The notes under the pieces: model-generated
What the model saw: only the letters and a program-made list of their open reading frames with translations
What the model was told of the DNA's origin: nothing
Database searches by the model: none
Assembly: GCA_036927565.1 (NCBI GenBank)
Contig: JAYESD010000001.1
Span: 275,849,560 to 275,913,559, forward strand
DNA length: 64,000 bases
Direction of reading: 5' to 3'
Origin: Tuctoria greenei
Lineage: Eukaryota; Streptophyta; Magnoliopsida; Poales; Poaceae
Position numbers and translations under genes: made by a program
Shown here: positions 35,490 through 45,747 of the stretch, piece after piece
How positions within the stretch are numbered: the stretch's first letter is position 1
Layout of the letters: every line of letters begins with the position of its first letter

Positions 35490-36711
35490 CTAGACCCTCT
35501 CGGAGGGGTCCGAATCTTCTTGTTCAGCAGTAGTGACTCCTTCATTTGAAGGGGGTGGATCCTCCGGCGTCTCACCTTGAGGATCAGGATCTGGGAGCTG
35601 GGACCCAGAGTCGACTTCAGGTAGCTCCGGACCCTCCCGAAGGGGTCTGGATTCCTGAACTGGAGATGGTTCTGGTCTTTCCGCAACCAGGACCATGCTG
35701 ACAACTTTGTCAGTTGCCGAAATGTAAAGCAGTAGTGGCTCACTAGGGTTCGGAGCTACCAAGGTTGATAGGGTGGTGAGGAGCTGTTTCAGCTCCTGGA
35801 ATGACTTTCCTGCTTCTTCAGACCATTGGAATGGTTCGAACTTCCTCAATAGCTTGAAGAAGGGTAGCGCCCGTTCCGCCAGTCTTGAGATGAACCGGCT
35901 AAGGGCAGCTAGACATCCAGTCAGCTTCTGGACATCCTTGATGCGGGCTGGTGGCCGCATGTCTTCAATAGCTTTTATCTTCGCCGGATTTGCTTCTATT
36001 CCTCGGTGGTTCACCAAGAAACCTAGAAGTTTTTCGGAGCTAACCCCGAAGACACACTTGTCCGGGTTCAGCTTCGTGCGAGTGACTCGCAACTTGTCGA
36101 AGACAGCTTGCAAGGTGTCAAGGAATGACTCCTTGTTCTTGATCTTGACGACGATGTCATCGACATACACTTCCACTACGTCTCTGATGAGCTCTCCAAA
36201 AGTTTTGTACATAGCTCATACAAATGTTGAAGCAACATTTTTGAGACCGAATGGCATGACAGTATAACAATATAATCCATCTACTATGATGAAGGAGGTA
36301 TGCTCTTCATCTTTCCTAGACATTCTGATTAGATGGTACCCAGAATATGCGTCTAGGAAACACATTAATTCACACCCGAAGGTGGAATCCACTATTTGAT
36401 CTAATTCTAGGTAGTGGGAATGGATTATTTGGACATGCCTTATTCAGTGTAGTGTAGTCGATAGACATCCGAAGCTTCCCGCCGGCCATGGGTACAACGA
36501 CTGGGTTTGCCAGCCATTTTGGGTGGAAGACTTCTTGGATGAATCCAGCTTCGAGCAACTTCTTCACTTCTTGACGTATGAAGTTCTGTCGCTCTACTGA
36601 TTGCTTCTGAGGCTTCTGATGTACAGGCCGAGCGTCGGAATATATCTTCAGATTATGCTCGATCACTTCCCTAGGGATCCCAGACATTTGTGACGGTTGC
36701 CAGGCAAACAC
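35490..36711 (-). pseudogene. pol: Element B reverse transcriptase with an expanded linker
   Basis: 36711-36370 encodes FIRQEVKKLLEAGFIQEV then WLANPVVVP and LRMSIDYTTLNKACP, the start of Ty3-type RT. A frame break follows. 36212-35490 has the active-site box YVDDIVVK (36156-36167) and LNPDKCVFGV, LGFLVNHRGIE and the thumb region. After VVSMVLVAERP comes a Pro/Glu/Asp-rich segment of roughly 100 codons that is not part of typical RT or RNase H. It contains four near-palindromic repeats like CGGACCCTCCCGAAGGGG. The first stop in it is at 35490. Confidence 0.85.
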
Positions 36712-37131
36712 GTCGACGTTAGCCCGGAGGAAAGTGATGAGCGCGAATTCCTATTTGTCATTCAGACCTCCCGATATACGGGTGGTCTGAGCGGCGTTGG
36801 AACCGATTTGGACGACTTTAACGGGAATGTCGATGTCGTCGCTTGGTTGCACGTGGATTGCAGAGGTTGAGCCTCGATGACGAATGCTCGGGGGTTTCGG
36901 AGCTTGCTCCTTTACGGATTCTTCCTCCTGCGCTGTAGCAAGCGCGTGGAGTTCTTCTAGAGCTGTCACTCCGGTGATGCGATCTCCACAGATCCGTAGA
37001 ACACCAGCTGGTGTTGGCATCTTCAACACCTAGTAGCCATAATGAGCAGCAGCCATGAATTGTATAAGGCTGGCCTGCCCAAAATGGCGTTGAAGGGTAA
37101 GTTGATCTGCGCCACGTTGAAGACCAACTTC

Positions 37132-37557
37132 TCAGTGCGGTAATTCTCCCGGGTCCCGAAGGTCACTGGAAGAATAATTGCACCGAGTGGGGTTATGGCC
37201 TCCGGACCTACTCCGGAGAAAGGTCGGGAGAGGCGAAGGTCTAAAGGTCAGAGCTGAAGCTTGACGAAAGCTTCGAAGCTTATGAGGTTCAGCCCCGAAC
37301 CTCCGTCCACCATTACATGGTGGAGTTGGATGTTGTTGATGGTCGGAGATACCATCAATGGGAGTTGGCCAGCTCCGATCATATTCTGAGGGCAGTCTAA
37401 TGCATCGAAAGTGATGGCAGTGTCCATCCACTTCCGGTGAGGCTCCGCCCTGGCGGTGGGAGCTACTGAGGCCATGTCCCGCCACATGGTCTTGAGGACA
37501 CAACGAGAGGTGATGTCTCACAAACCACCAAAAATGGTGTTCATGGTTTTCCAACAT
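37132..37557 (-). pseudogene. pol: Element B aspartic protease region
   Basis: The 79-codon frame 37487-37248 carries ITFDALDCPQNMIGAGQLPL and then VMVDGGSGLNLISFEAFVKLQL. The DGG triad replaces the usual D-S/T-G, a variant common in this group of Gypsy elements (typically I-D-G-G). Protease cuts the polyprotein. The frame ends early and continues in another register (37557-37132), so there is a frameshift. A frame at 37029-36751 links protease to RT. Confidence 0.7.
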
Positions 37558-39200
37558 TCATTGTCGGAGACGTCAGAGTCGTCGTCAGCGGAGGTGTAAA
37601 CAGCCTTCAAGACCTTTTTAGGGTCCTGAAAGCCTAACTCCTCTTCAGCCGAAGCTTTGTCGACTTTCCGTTTTCCTTCCCTTTGACAGAAAGGAACTTC
37701 TTCTCTGCGCTTGTTGTAGCGCTCGGCAAGGTTCTGGACCTTCCGGCAGTCTTCTAGGTTGTGGCTGTTCGACTTATGTATAGGACACCACATCATGGAG
37801 CTGCCACCGTCTTCAGACGACGGTCGAGGTCATTTCTTGGGGCGTGGCCTCCGGCCACCCAGAGCTGCGGCAGCTGCAGCAGTAGGTGTGCCGACCGACG
37901 ACTTTTTCTTGCCGTTGGACTTTTTCTTCTTTTTGCCACCCCCGGAGGTAGTGGCTTCACCCTTGGAGGATTTTTTATTGTCCTCCGGAGGTGGTTGGGA
38001 GTGCATTTCACGGCCCTCCGCAGCTTTGGCGCATTTGTCTGCCAAGCTGAAGAGTTCCGAGACGCTGGTGATCTCCTTGGTTGCCAGCTTCTCCAGCATC
38101 TTCTTGTCTCGTATGCCCTGTCTAAATGCCACAATAACAGAGACGCTGGAGATAGAAGAAATAGTGTTTCATACCTGGGAGAACCTCTAGATGAAGGATC
38201 GCATGGACTCTCTCCCCTTCTGCTTGATAGCAAAAAGGTCCAATTCGGTGCCTGGTCGGGTGTATGAACTCCCAAAATTGGCGGTGAACTGTTGGCACAG
38301 TTCCGCCCAACTATTGGTGGAGTCGGGCGGAAGGCTCATGAACCAGGACCTGGCGGTCCCAGTCAAAGCCACAGGGAAGTAGTTGGCCATTACAGCCTCG
38401 TTGCCTCCGGCCGCAAGGATTGCGGTGGAGTAGATTTAGAGAAACTCAGCGGGATTGACAGTCCCGTCAAATTTCTCCGGCAGGTGAGGCCGGAACTTTT
38501 GTGGCCATCTGACCATGCGTAGGTGCATGGCGAGGGCATATCAGCCTCCTCCTACTCCCTCGGGAGCAGGACTGTCCCGAGCCTCTCGCCTTTCGCGAGC
38601 GCACTCAATATGGACGCAGCCATCTTGTTGACGGTAACGGCGATCAAGCTCCGCCCGAAGGTCGTGAGTTGAAATCCTGGTTACTGTATGGGTGCGTCGC
38701 GTCCCGGAAGGCAGCGATGTTGCTTGTTGAGACGCAACACGCCTCCTATGTTGGGAAGCATGTGGACCAAGTCTACTCGAGACAGTCTGATTTTGCGATG
38801 GAGCCCGCCTCGAGGGGGGGGACCTTGATTGCTGATGCGATCGGCTGCTGCTGCAACCAAATGTTCCACATCAGCCCTCCACTGCTCCATTGCACCCTAG
38901 GATGCACCTGGAGGCGGTGGGCGTTGGAGAAGAGCACACGCGGCATGGAGCGCGTGTTCAGGGTTGTTGTTAGCCGATGTCGTGACCGACGCAGATGCCC
39001 CATCTCGCTGTCCAGCTTGATTTGCCGATGCAGACGGTGGCGATGGAGGCATGACTCCCGCTGGAGCCACAACACCTGCTAGTTGCTGCGCGTTGGAGGT
39101 ATTGCCTCCAGCAGGTTGCGCTGCAGGGTTGCCGTTGGACAATCCAGCAGCAAAGTTCACCATCTCTAAATATCGGGCATCCCCTATCTGGCCTGCCAGC
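37506..39200 (-). pseudogene. gag: Element B gag (broken)
   Basis: From 39200 the minus strand encodes an Ala/Asn/Gln-rich start (EMVNFAAGLSNGNPAAQPAG) to 38897. The gag core follows at 38390-38187 (MANYFPVALTGTARSWFMSL, then LCQQFTANFGSSYTRPG), 38132-37830 (DKKMLEKLATKEITSVSELF and a Lys-rich end) and 37796-37518, which has the HKSNSHNLEDC zinc-binding-like pattern WCxxHxxxxHxxxxC. Several stops and shifts separate these blocks. Gag forms the particle. Confidence 0.75.
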
Positions 39201-40044
39201 TGTCGGAGTGTTGTTCCAGCAATTCTCCCGGTACTACTGTTGGTAGCCCGCGAAGTTTGTAGTTCGGTATTGGGCGCGCAGAGATTCAGAACACGATGGC
39301 AAGTAGACACAAGATTTACGTGGTTCGGGCCACCTGAGCATAATATCCTACTCCACAGGGTGTGTAGTTGTTGTATTGAGCGTCTAAGAGTCCAGAGCTT
39401 CTGAGAGTCCGAGAGGAGAGCCCTATGTATCGTCGACCAGTCCTTTTATAGTACAAGGACTGGTCGTTACATTGTTAGCCTGGCCCGACATGTGGCCCTG
39501 GCAGTTACTGATGCTTAATACACAATTAATGAGGTTAATTACCCTTAATAGTGTGGTAACAGGCCTTGACAGTGCTGTTACTGGTATTAAGGGCCTTCCG
39601 ATCGTGTGTCATTAATATGGTATTAATGACACTTAATCGCGTCTTGAAGTCTTTGATTGCCCCTTGAAGGTCCGAACCATTGGGGTTCCACCAGTCTGAT
39701 TGTTGAGGTTGAAGGTCCGGTGGTTGGACACGTGGCAGCTTCGGAGCTTTCTGTCTGGGACGGGTAGGTCTGGCGTAGATGTACACGTGTCAGTACCGGA
39801 GCTTCCCTCTGTCGGGGGTTAGGTCCGGGGGTGCCGCACAGGTGTTTAGCCCGGAACTATCCCATGTGCGGGATGTAGGTCCGGTTGCACTATACACGTG
39901 GCAGCACCGGGACTAACCATAGATGGGAGGCAGGTCCGGTCCCGTATGACACGTGGGGCCTTCACAGGTCTTCAACTCAAATAGGTGAAGTTCATTTGGT
40001 CTTTTTGTAGTCCCAAGGGGTATACGATACGCAGGGTACCGACA
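39201..40044 (-). repeat. 5' LTR of element B
   Basis: Matches 15636-16495, with small indels and substitutions visible in most lines. It is preceded at 39200 by the primer-binding region and followed by the AATAC duplication. Confidence 0.9.
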
Positions 40045-40049
40045 AATAC

Positions 40050-43000
40050 CATTAAATATTGTCATGTTCGAGTACATCAAAATATTACATAAATGACCAT
40101 CCAGGTCTAAAGAAGAGTACATAAGCAGCACAAAACAAATAAAAGGGCTCCAAGCACAGGCATTGCACGGGGGGATACACCAGCCTAGAACATCTCATCG
40201 TGATCTCCGTAGAAGTTATGGTTCTCCAATTCTTCGTCCTCATAGACTGGTGGAAAATATGTAACTAACAAGTTTGAGTACCAATGGTACTCACAAGTGG
40301 GGAAGTTTATGACACGCGGTTCATAACAAGGAAGGCAAACAGTGGTAAAAGCACTATAGCAGTTACAACCTACTCTTAATGTTGTTAAGCACCTACATCT
40401 AGGTGAATCCCAACCATAAATCCCAAAGTGACCCGGTAATGTCCAAAGCAAACCATCAACCCATTTAACCATGTGTGCTAATTATGAACTTGGTCCCAAG
40501 CCGCTCGTGTTCGTGAGCACAGTTGTCTAGACAATTAGACAAAACTCTACAGAGTGTGTATCCTTTACCCATAGTTCGTGATTTCATCCCCTGTTGCCGG
40601 GTGGACTAGATAAACCTCTTTGTCGCCCGTGGTATCTAACCACATTACACACTTCTGAAGGTGTGTGGCCAGGAGATCACTACGGGGTCTTTTCGATGGT
40701 TCTCCCAACTTGCAATTGATACTCTAAGGTTTCACCACTCCAACACTTAAAATCTATTTTCCCTCTGCCAGGACAAGCCCCCTCTTGAGCCATGTGGATC
40801 TCAAGATAGTAATCTGAACTAATTCCCCGCTCGTTCGATTACCAACACTACATCGGGAGAGACCAAATTACTAAACCAAGTTGTCCCATATACAACCCTG
40901 TGGTGATACTGTAAGGCTTAGCACCTTCCTCCATAAATCGGTCCTTAGAATCTGATAGGTGTCATGCCCCCAAACCAAGGTGTTGTGCATGCATGCACCA
41001 TACCAATCAACACCCCCTATCAGATTCCTATCCACTAATTTTCATTATTGCCAACAATTCATGAATCATAATAAATCAAATATAACATGTAGATAAGTTG
41101 TTCATATTCATTTAAGTATGGCTAAGCGTGAACTAATTAATAGTAAACCACCCAAACTATAGCAACAAGGAATACTGTGGAATATCTAAGGAGAACATAG
41201 CATAGGATTCATCTTTTAATTTAGCACGCTTCTAACTAAAACTTAACAAAAAGGGTGCAAGATGGTCAAGAAACTTACGTCCGTGGAAGTGTTGATTACC
41301 GACGGGAAACTGGTGCTCTTGTAGGTCAAAAGTCGGTTCTAGTCCCGACTCTAGATACGATGATGTACATAAAATAATAACATACAATAAGCACAATCAC
41401 AAAATGCATACATTACATAAATCCTACGCATTTAGGATTTTTATGGTTAGTTTAGATCATAGACATAAATTATGCATTATTTGAAAATTTAGAGTTTAAT
41501 GAGATAATTTGATTAAAATGTATTTTTAGCAATTTTATACAGATTTTTATATTTATTTGAAACCTATTATTATTTTTTTAAAATTTCTTCTTCAAAAATA
41601 TGCTTAAAATATATTCTGAACATAAAATATGTATTTTACAATTTTTACACCATTTTTAATATTTATTTCTATGTGTAAATTTATTTATATGGATTAAATA
41701 CACTTTTAAACCATAAATCAGCAATTTAATTAATTTATTAAAAGTAACACAAAACTGAATATTAATTAAAAATATTTATAGGGTTGTTTTTATAGTATTT
41801 TATAGAAATTATGGACTTTTATTTAATTCTTGATATTTTCAGGGGGTTCGCCTGCAAAAGCAAATTTAGTACAGAGGCTAAAAATCATTTTTAAAAGGGT
41901 TATTTTATAATTTTCCAATATTTAATTTGCTATTTTCTAATATTCTAGGGTTTTATAATAATTTTTACTTCATTATACAATTATTACACAATTTACAGAA
42001 AGCTCAAGGTTAGTTTTATAAAATGTTGGACCAAACTATAAATAGTTTAAAATGTCCAGGAGGTTTTCTGTGAATATGCCAAGAGTTATACCTATTGAAA
42101 TATGGGCCGTTGGATTTAAAGGCGATGGCTCGGATTTAGTGTAACGAAAGGGTATCCTATGATCTAATCTCAGCCGTAGGAAAGAAATGGAGGGCTAGGA
42201 AGTGGCCACGTCGCTCGGCCGGCATAGGCGGCGGCGCACGGCGGCCCGCGGTAGTGCCCGACGGCGATCTCGCCGCGAGGGCAAAATCCTCCCTAGAATG
42301 ACAAACTCAACGATTTTGATCATATTTGAGGGAGGAGAGGATGAAGAGCTCACCGAGAGGATTCGTGGGGGCCGAAATGGGGTGGACGGGCGTCGGCAAC
42401 GGTGGAGAGTGGTGAAGTGCGGTGGCGCTTGTCGATTTCGGTAGTGCGGCCTCCAAACCTTCCAATCAACTTGCCCAGTGGCTCCCTGGAGACACGACGC
42501 ACGAGTGGGGCAAAGAAACATGGTAAAAAAATGGTCGAACCAACGAGAACGGCAGCGCCATACCAAGCTCAATGGTGACTAGGGTTTCGCATCGGGGAGG
42601 AAGAGAAGAGGGGCTCGCGGGGGAATATTTGTATGGGATGATGATGGAAACGGATGAGAGCTTGATTTGGGTCGATAAAAGGTGAAGGGAAGTGGAAGAA
42701 ACGACCGCCATTATGGCTGGCGAGTGGGTGGCACGCGACGCTTGGCATGGGTGGGCGGTGCTTCGGTGGAGAAGAAACTCTTGACAAGTGGGCCCCGCAT
42801 AGCAGTGAAACAGAGAGGGGAAAGGAGGGGGCACGGTGTGGGTTGGCTGAGATTGTTGGGCCGGCTGAGTTTGGGTCCAGGTAAGTTTGTCCTTTTTATT
42901 TTCTTTTTCTCTTTTTGTCTTTCTTCTATTTTTATTTCTTTTAAATTTTTTATTTCAAACAAAATTTATCTAGCGTGTTTTGAAATGAAAATTCTCACAC

Positions 43001-43142
43001 ATGTTCGAATCACATGATGCACTTGCCTTAAGTAAATTTTTATTTCTTTTATTTATTTTTATTTTATTTTTATTTCTATTCACAAAATGCCATTGATCAA
43101 ATATTAAAGTTTTTTTCCTTGGTTGAAAATGTGGGTGTTATA
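40050..43142 (-). repeat. Main part of the 3' LTR of element A
   Basis: It closely matches 45835-48935 along its full length. The missing 5'-of-plus part (corresponding to 45748-45834) lies at 15548-15635, on the other side of element B. That small piece reads TGTCAGGTAATAAGAAG where the other LTR has TGTCACACCTGGCAATAAGA, so a few bases near the terminus were lost. On the minus strand the LTR starts TATAACACCC, a one-base change from TGTAACACCC. The minus-strand frames at 42195-42834 are in the LTR's GC-rich part and are not recognised as genes. Confidence 0.85.
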
Positions 43143-43477
43143 ATTCTATCCCCCTTAAAATGAATCTCGCCCTCGAGATTCGGGCGTCATATAGAAAGAG
43201 ATCTAAAATTGGGCCTTGAGGTCTTCTTTGTCTTTTTCACGACACTTCTTCCTTCGAGTTGTATTTTTGTTGCATCTTGCACACGTGAATCATCTTCCTC
43301 CTTATAATGTCTCAAGGTAGCTTTAACCGATAGGCTACCCCCCTTATGCTTTGACTTACATTAGGGTAAACTTTTCTCGCTATCATGTAATACTGTAATA
43401 GAGTGACAATGATCACGAGACATACCATTCACTGCTTCAGATGTGTCCTAAACACCCTCCAAGGACATGTTATTGAC

Positions 43478-44588
43478 TCAGACATGCGATGAATTATGTG
43501 TCGACTGCTTCTTCGGGCAACTGAAAGAGTAGTGGCCTCTCTCCCCGCAATTATAGCATTGCCCAAACATCTTGGTACTTGGAGTTTTATTCCTTGACTG
43601 TTCATTATGTTGTGGCTGACCTATTGGACTAGAAGAGCATTGGTGTTGCATTTGCTGACCCTGCTGGGTATATGGCATTGGTGGCCTAAAAGAAGAGTTG
43701 GCAGGACGACTCATCTGTCCCATCTGATGAGTAGCAAATCGAGGACGATTATAAAACTGAGGACAATTGTTGCTACCAGAAGATTGCTCATGCATACCTT
43801 TCACTTGCGATTTTCTTCCTCAAATTCCTGTTTCTTCCTCTCCATGTTGAAAGCTTTGTCCACCAGCTTTTGAAAATCAGCATAGTCACTTGAGGACATT
43901 GTTAGCTGCATTTTGTTATCCAACCCTTCCTTGAAACAAATTGCTTCTTTGCATCGGTATCTACATCTCTAGGAGCATAACGAGATAACTGTGTAAACTT
44001 GTTTAGATACTCATGTACACTAATATTTCCTTGCTTAAGGGCGAGGAACTCTTGATGCTTTGCTTGAATTTCGCCTTCGGGCACATGATGGTTCCGAAAG
44101 TTGTGAACAAACTCTTGCCAAGTTATGGTCTCTGGGTTTTCATGTGCATTCGTATAAGCAGTCCACTAGTCAGCTGCAGGTACACAGAGTTGATGAGATG
44201 CAAAAAGTACTCTTTCTCTTCCTTCAAATTGAACTATTCCCAGCTTATTTTTGATTGTCTTTAACCAGTCGTCAACATCCATAGGCTCTATAGCATTTGA
44301 AAATACTGGAGGTTGAGTGTTCATGAAGTCCTTTAGACACGATCTTGGCTGCTGATGAGGACGGGGCGACAGTGGAAGTGGAGGTGCGTGTTGGGCTTGT
44401 TGCATGTTTTTAACAATCTGTGTCAAATTCTGCATCAATTGCATTTGCATCGCCATCATTTGTTGTATTTTATTCGCTGCTGGTGCTCCACGGGCACCCC
44501 TTCTGTTCCACTGTGGTATCGGGATCTCGTCATCCTCATCATTGTTAAGGGGTACACCACAACCACATCCTCTTCCTTTGCCTGCCAT
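43478..44588 (-). pseudogene. gag: Element A gag (broken)
   Basis: Reading on the minus strand from 44588, the first part carries a Met/Gln-rich stretch and the MDVDDWLKTIKNKLG segment of Ty3-type gag. A stop follows CVPAAD near 44166. The gag core continues at 44084-43902 (EFLALKQGNISVHEYLNKF, then FTQLSRYAP) and ends early after a frame break. The last part, 43804-43478, has a CCHC zinc knuckle (CYNCGERGHYSFSC) and a basic tail. Gag forms the virus-like particle and binds RNA. At least two breaks mean no full-length Gag can be made. There is no pol downstream; the next sequence is the purine tract and the 3' LTR. Confidence 0.8.
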
Positions 44589-45028
44589 CTGATGTTGGGG
44601 TGTTGTTTTAGAACAATAAGATAAGAGAATAACTATTGTTATATACTATTCCCACTATATGCATCAAGGAGAACAAGTTTATAAAAATATTATTTTATTC
44701 AATAAAAAGATAAGTTTGTGTACAAGGTGCCAAAGCATTACACAACACGCATGACACCCACAAACAAGCAAACAGTCACAAACCAAAACAACACAACTTA
44801 AGATCATAACATGTCTCTACTCGTCTTATTACATTATTGGGTAAAATAGCTATTCCTAAGTTGTGTGGTGTAGGGTGAGTTAACTCTCTCTTCTTTAGAT
44901 CCTCTTCGTACGTCCAAGTCTCAACGTCTGAAGTATATCCCTCGGGGGTCCTCATCAATGATCACCTGATACTCTTGGATAATAGCCTTCTGATACTTCA
45001 CGAGAGCGCGCATGTCTTGAAGCTCCCG

Positions 45029-45562
45029 CTAGCAGCGCTCAAGGCGGTCGCTAAGATGAACTCCATCATTGATGCTTCTTTCCATTTGCCAGTTCGTGAA
45101 CTGTGGCTGTAGTGGTGCACAAGTGAAGTTATTGATGCCGATTGGACGTTGAGGCATGTAGGCATGGGTGGTTTCCTGGAGTCTCCGATGGTTGGTGTAG
45201 CATTGGCTAGTAATAGCCACCCATGTTGCATCCTTCTCTGCATCCTCTTGAGTGGATCTCCAAGCTAGGGCGAAGTGATTCTTGTGTATTTGACCATTGT
45301 AGTAGATCAAGAGCTCACTCATCCATTCTTCACGATCGACATGACAAACCTTGGTAGTATGATAGCGAATGTAGAGCTTGTGGGCGTCATATCCAGCAGT
45401 AAGTAGCATCGCCCTAAGACGATGATTCATTCCTTTGGTGGCATCGCCAGTAGAGTAGTACATCATCAAGTTTCTTGAATCGTGCTGCGGGGATCTTGGA
45501 GCATGGGCTGGAGCACATGAGACAAGCTGAATCCATTTGGCGGTCAGATGAGTGTTGGTCAT
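45029..45562 (-). CDS. Element A ORF upstream of gag, unknown function
   Basis: This 177-residue frame starts about 185 bp after the primer-binding site, in the same direction as gag and before it. Similar proteins with segments like RNLMMYYSTGDATKGM and VAITSQCYTNHRR occur ahead of gag in long-LTR grass Gypsy elements, from memory. No enzyme motif is visible. It has no stop codon within the frame and so is the best-preserved ORF of A. The end may be a frameshift, since a related frame (to 44998) overlaps it. Confidence 0.5.
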   Translation of the reverse strand: MTNTHLTAKWIQLVSCAPAHAPRSPQHDSRNLMMYYSTGDATKGMNHRLRAMLLTAGYDAHKLYIRYHTTKVCHVDREEWMSELLIYYNGQIHKNHFALAWRSTQEDAEKDATWVAITSQCYTNHRRLQETTHAYMPQRPIGINNFTCAPLQPQFTNWQMERSINDGVHLSDRLERC

Positions 45563-45732
45563 CTACAGTTGAGAGGAAGAGTGTTAGAAAATCAAAATAG
45601 TGAAGACAAATGGGGTTAGACAACCAGACAAAGCAGGATATACAAAGAAATTTTGTAAAAGTCTTTTTATGGAAATAGGAAAGTTTGTAATGTGTCCATT
45701 TCTATCTAGGCTCACGTCCTACGGGCAACACG

Positions 45733-45744
45733 GCTCTGATACCA
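45733..45744 (-). other. Primer-binding site of element A
   Basis: The minus strand reads TGGTATCAGAGC, complementary to the 3' part of initiator tRNA-Met, three bases inside the 5' LTR end (45748). This fixes A's orientation and the LTR border. Confidence 0.85.
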
Positions 45745-45747
45745 CTT

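Larger units (their letters stand above)
15636..40044 (-). mobile_element. Element B: Ty3/Gypsy retrotransposon with an antisense gene
   Basis: Direct LTRs lie at 15636-16495 and 39201-40044, flanked by the 5 bp duplication AATAC (15631-15635 and 40045-40049). The minus-strand order is 5' LTR, gag, protease, RT, RNase H, integrase, a long non-coding stretch with hairpins, an antisense gene, a purine-rich tract (GGTGGGCCTAGGGGGCCAC) and the 3' LTR. After the 5' LTR the minus strand reads GCTGGCAGGCCAGATAGGGG, related to the TGGCGCGCCAGGTAGGGG stretch common at this place in grass Gypsy elements. RT placed before integrase confirms Ty3/Gypsy. A later Copia element (C) and a solo LTR interrupt it. 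Without them B is about 13 kb. Confidence 0.9.

Noticed and set aside
42195..42834. Minus-strand frames of 72-125 codons
   Set aside because: In the GC-rich part of A's LTR and broken differently in the other LTR (48301-48723).
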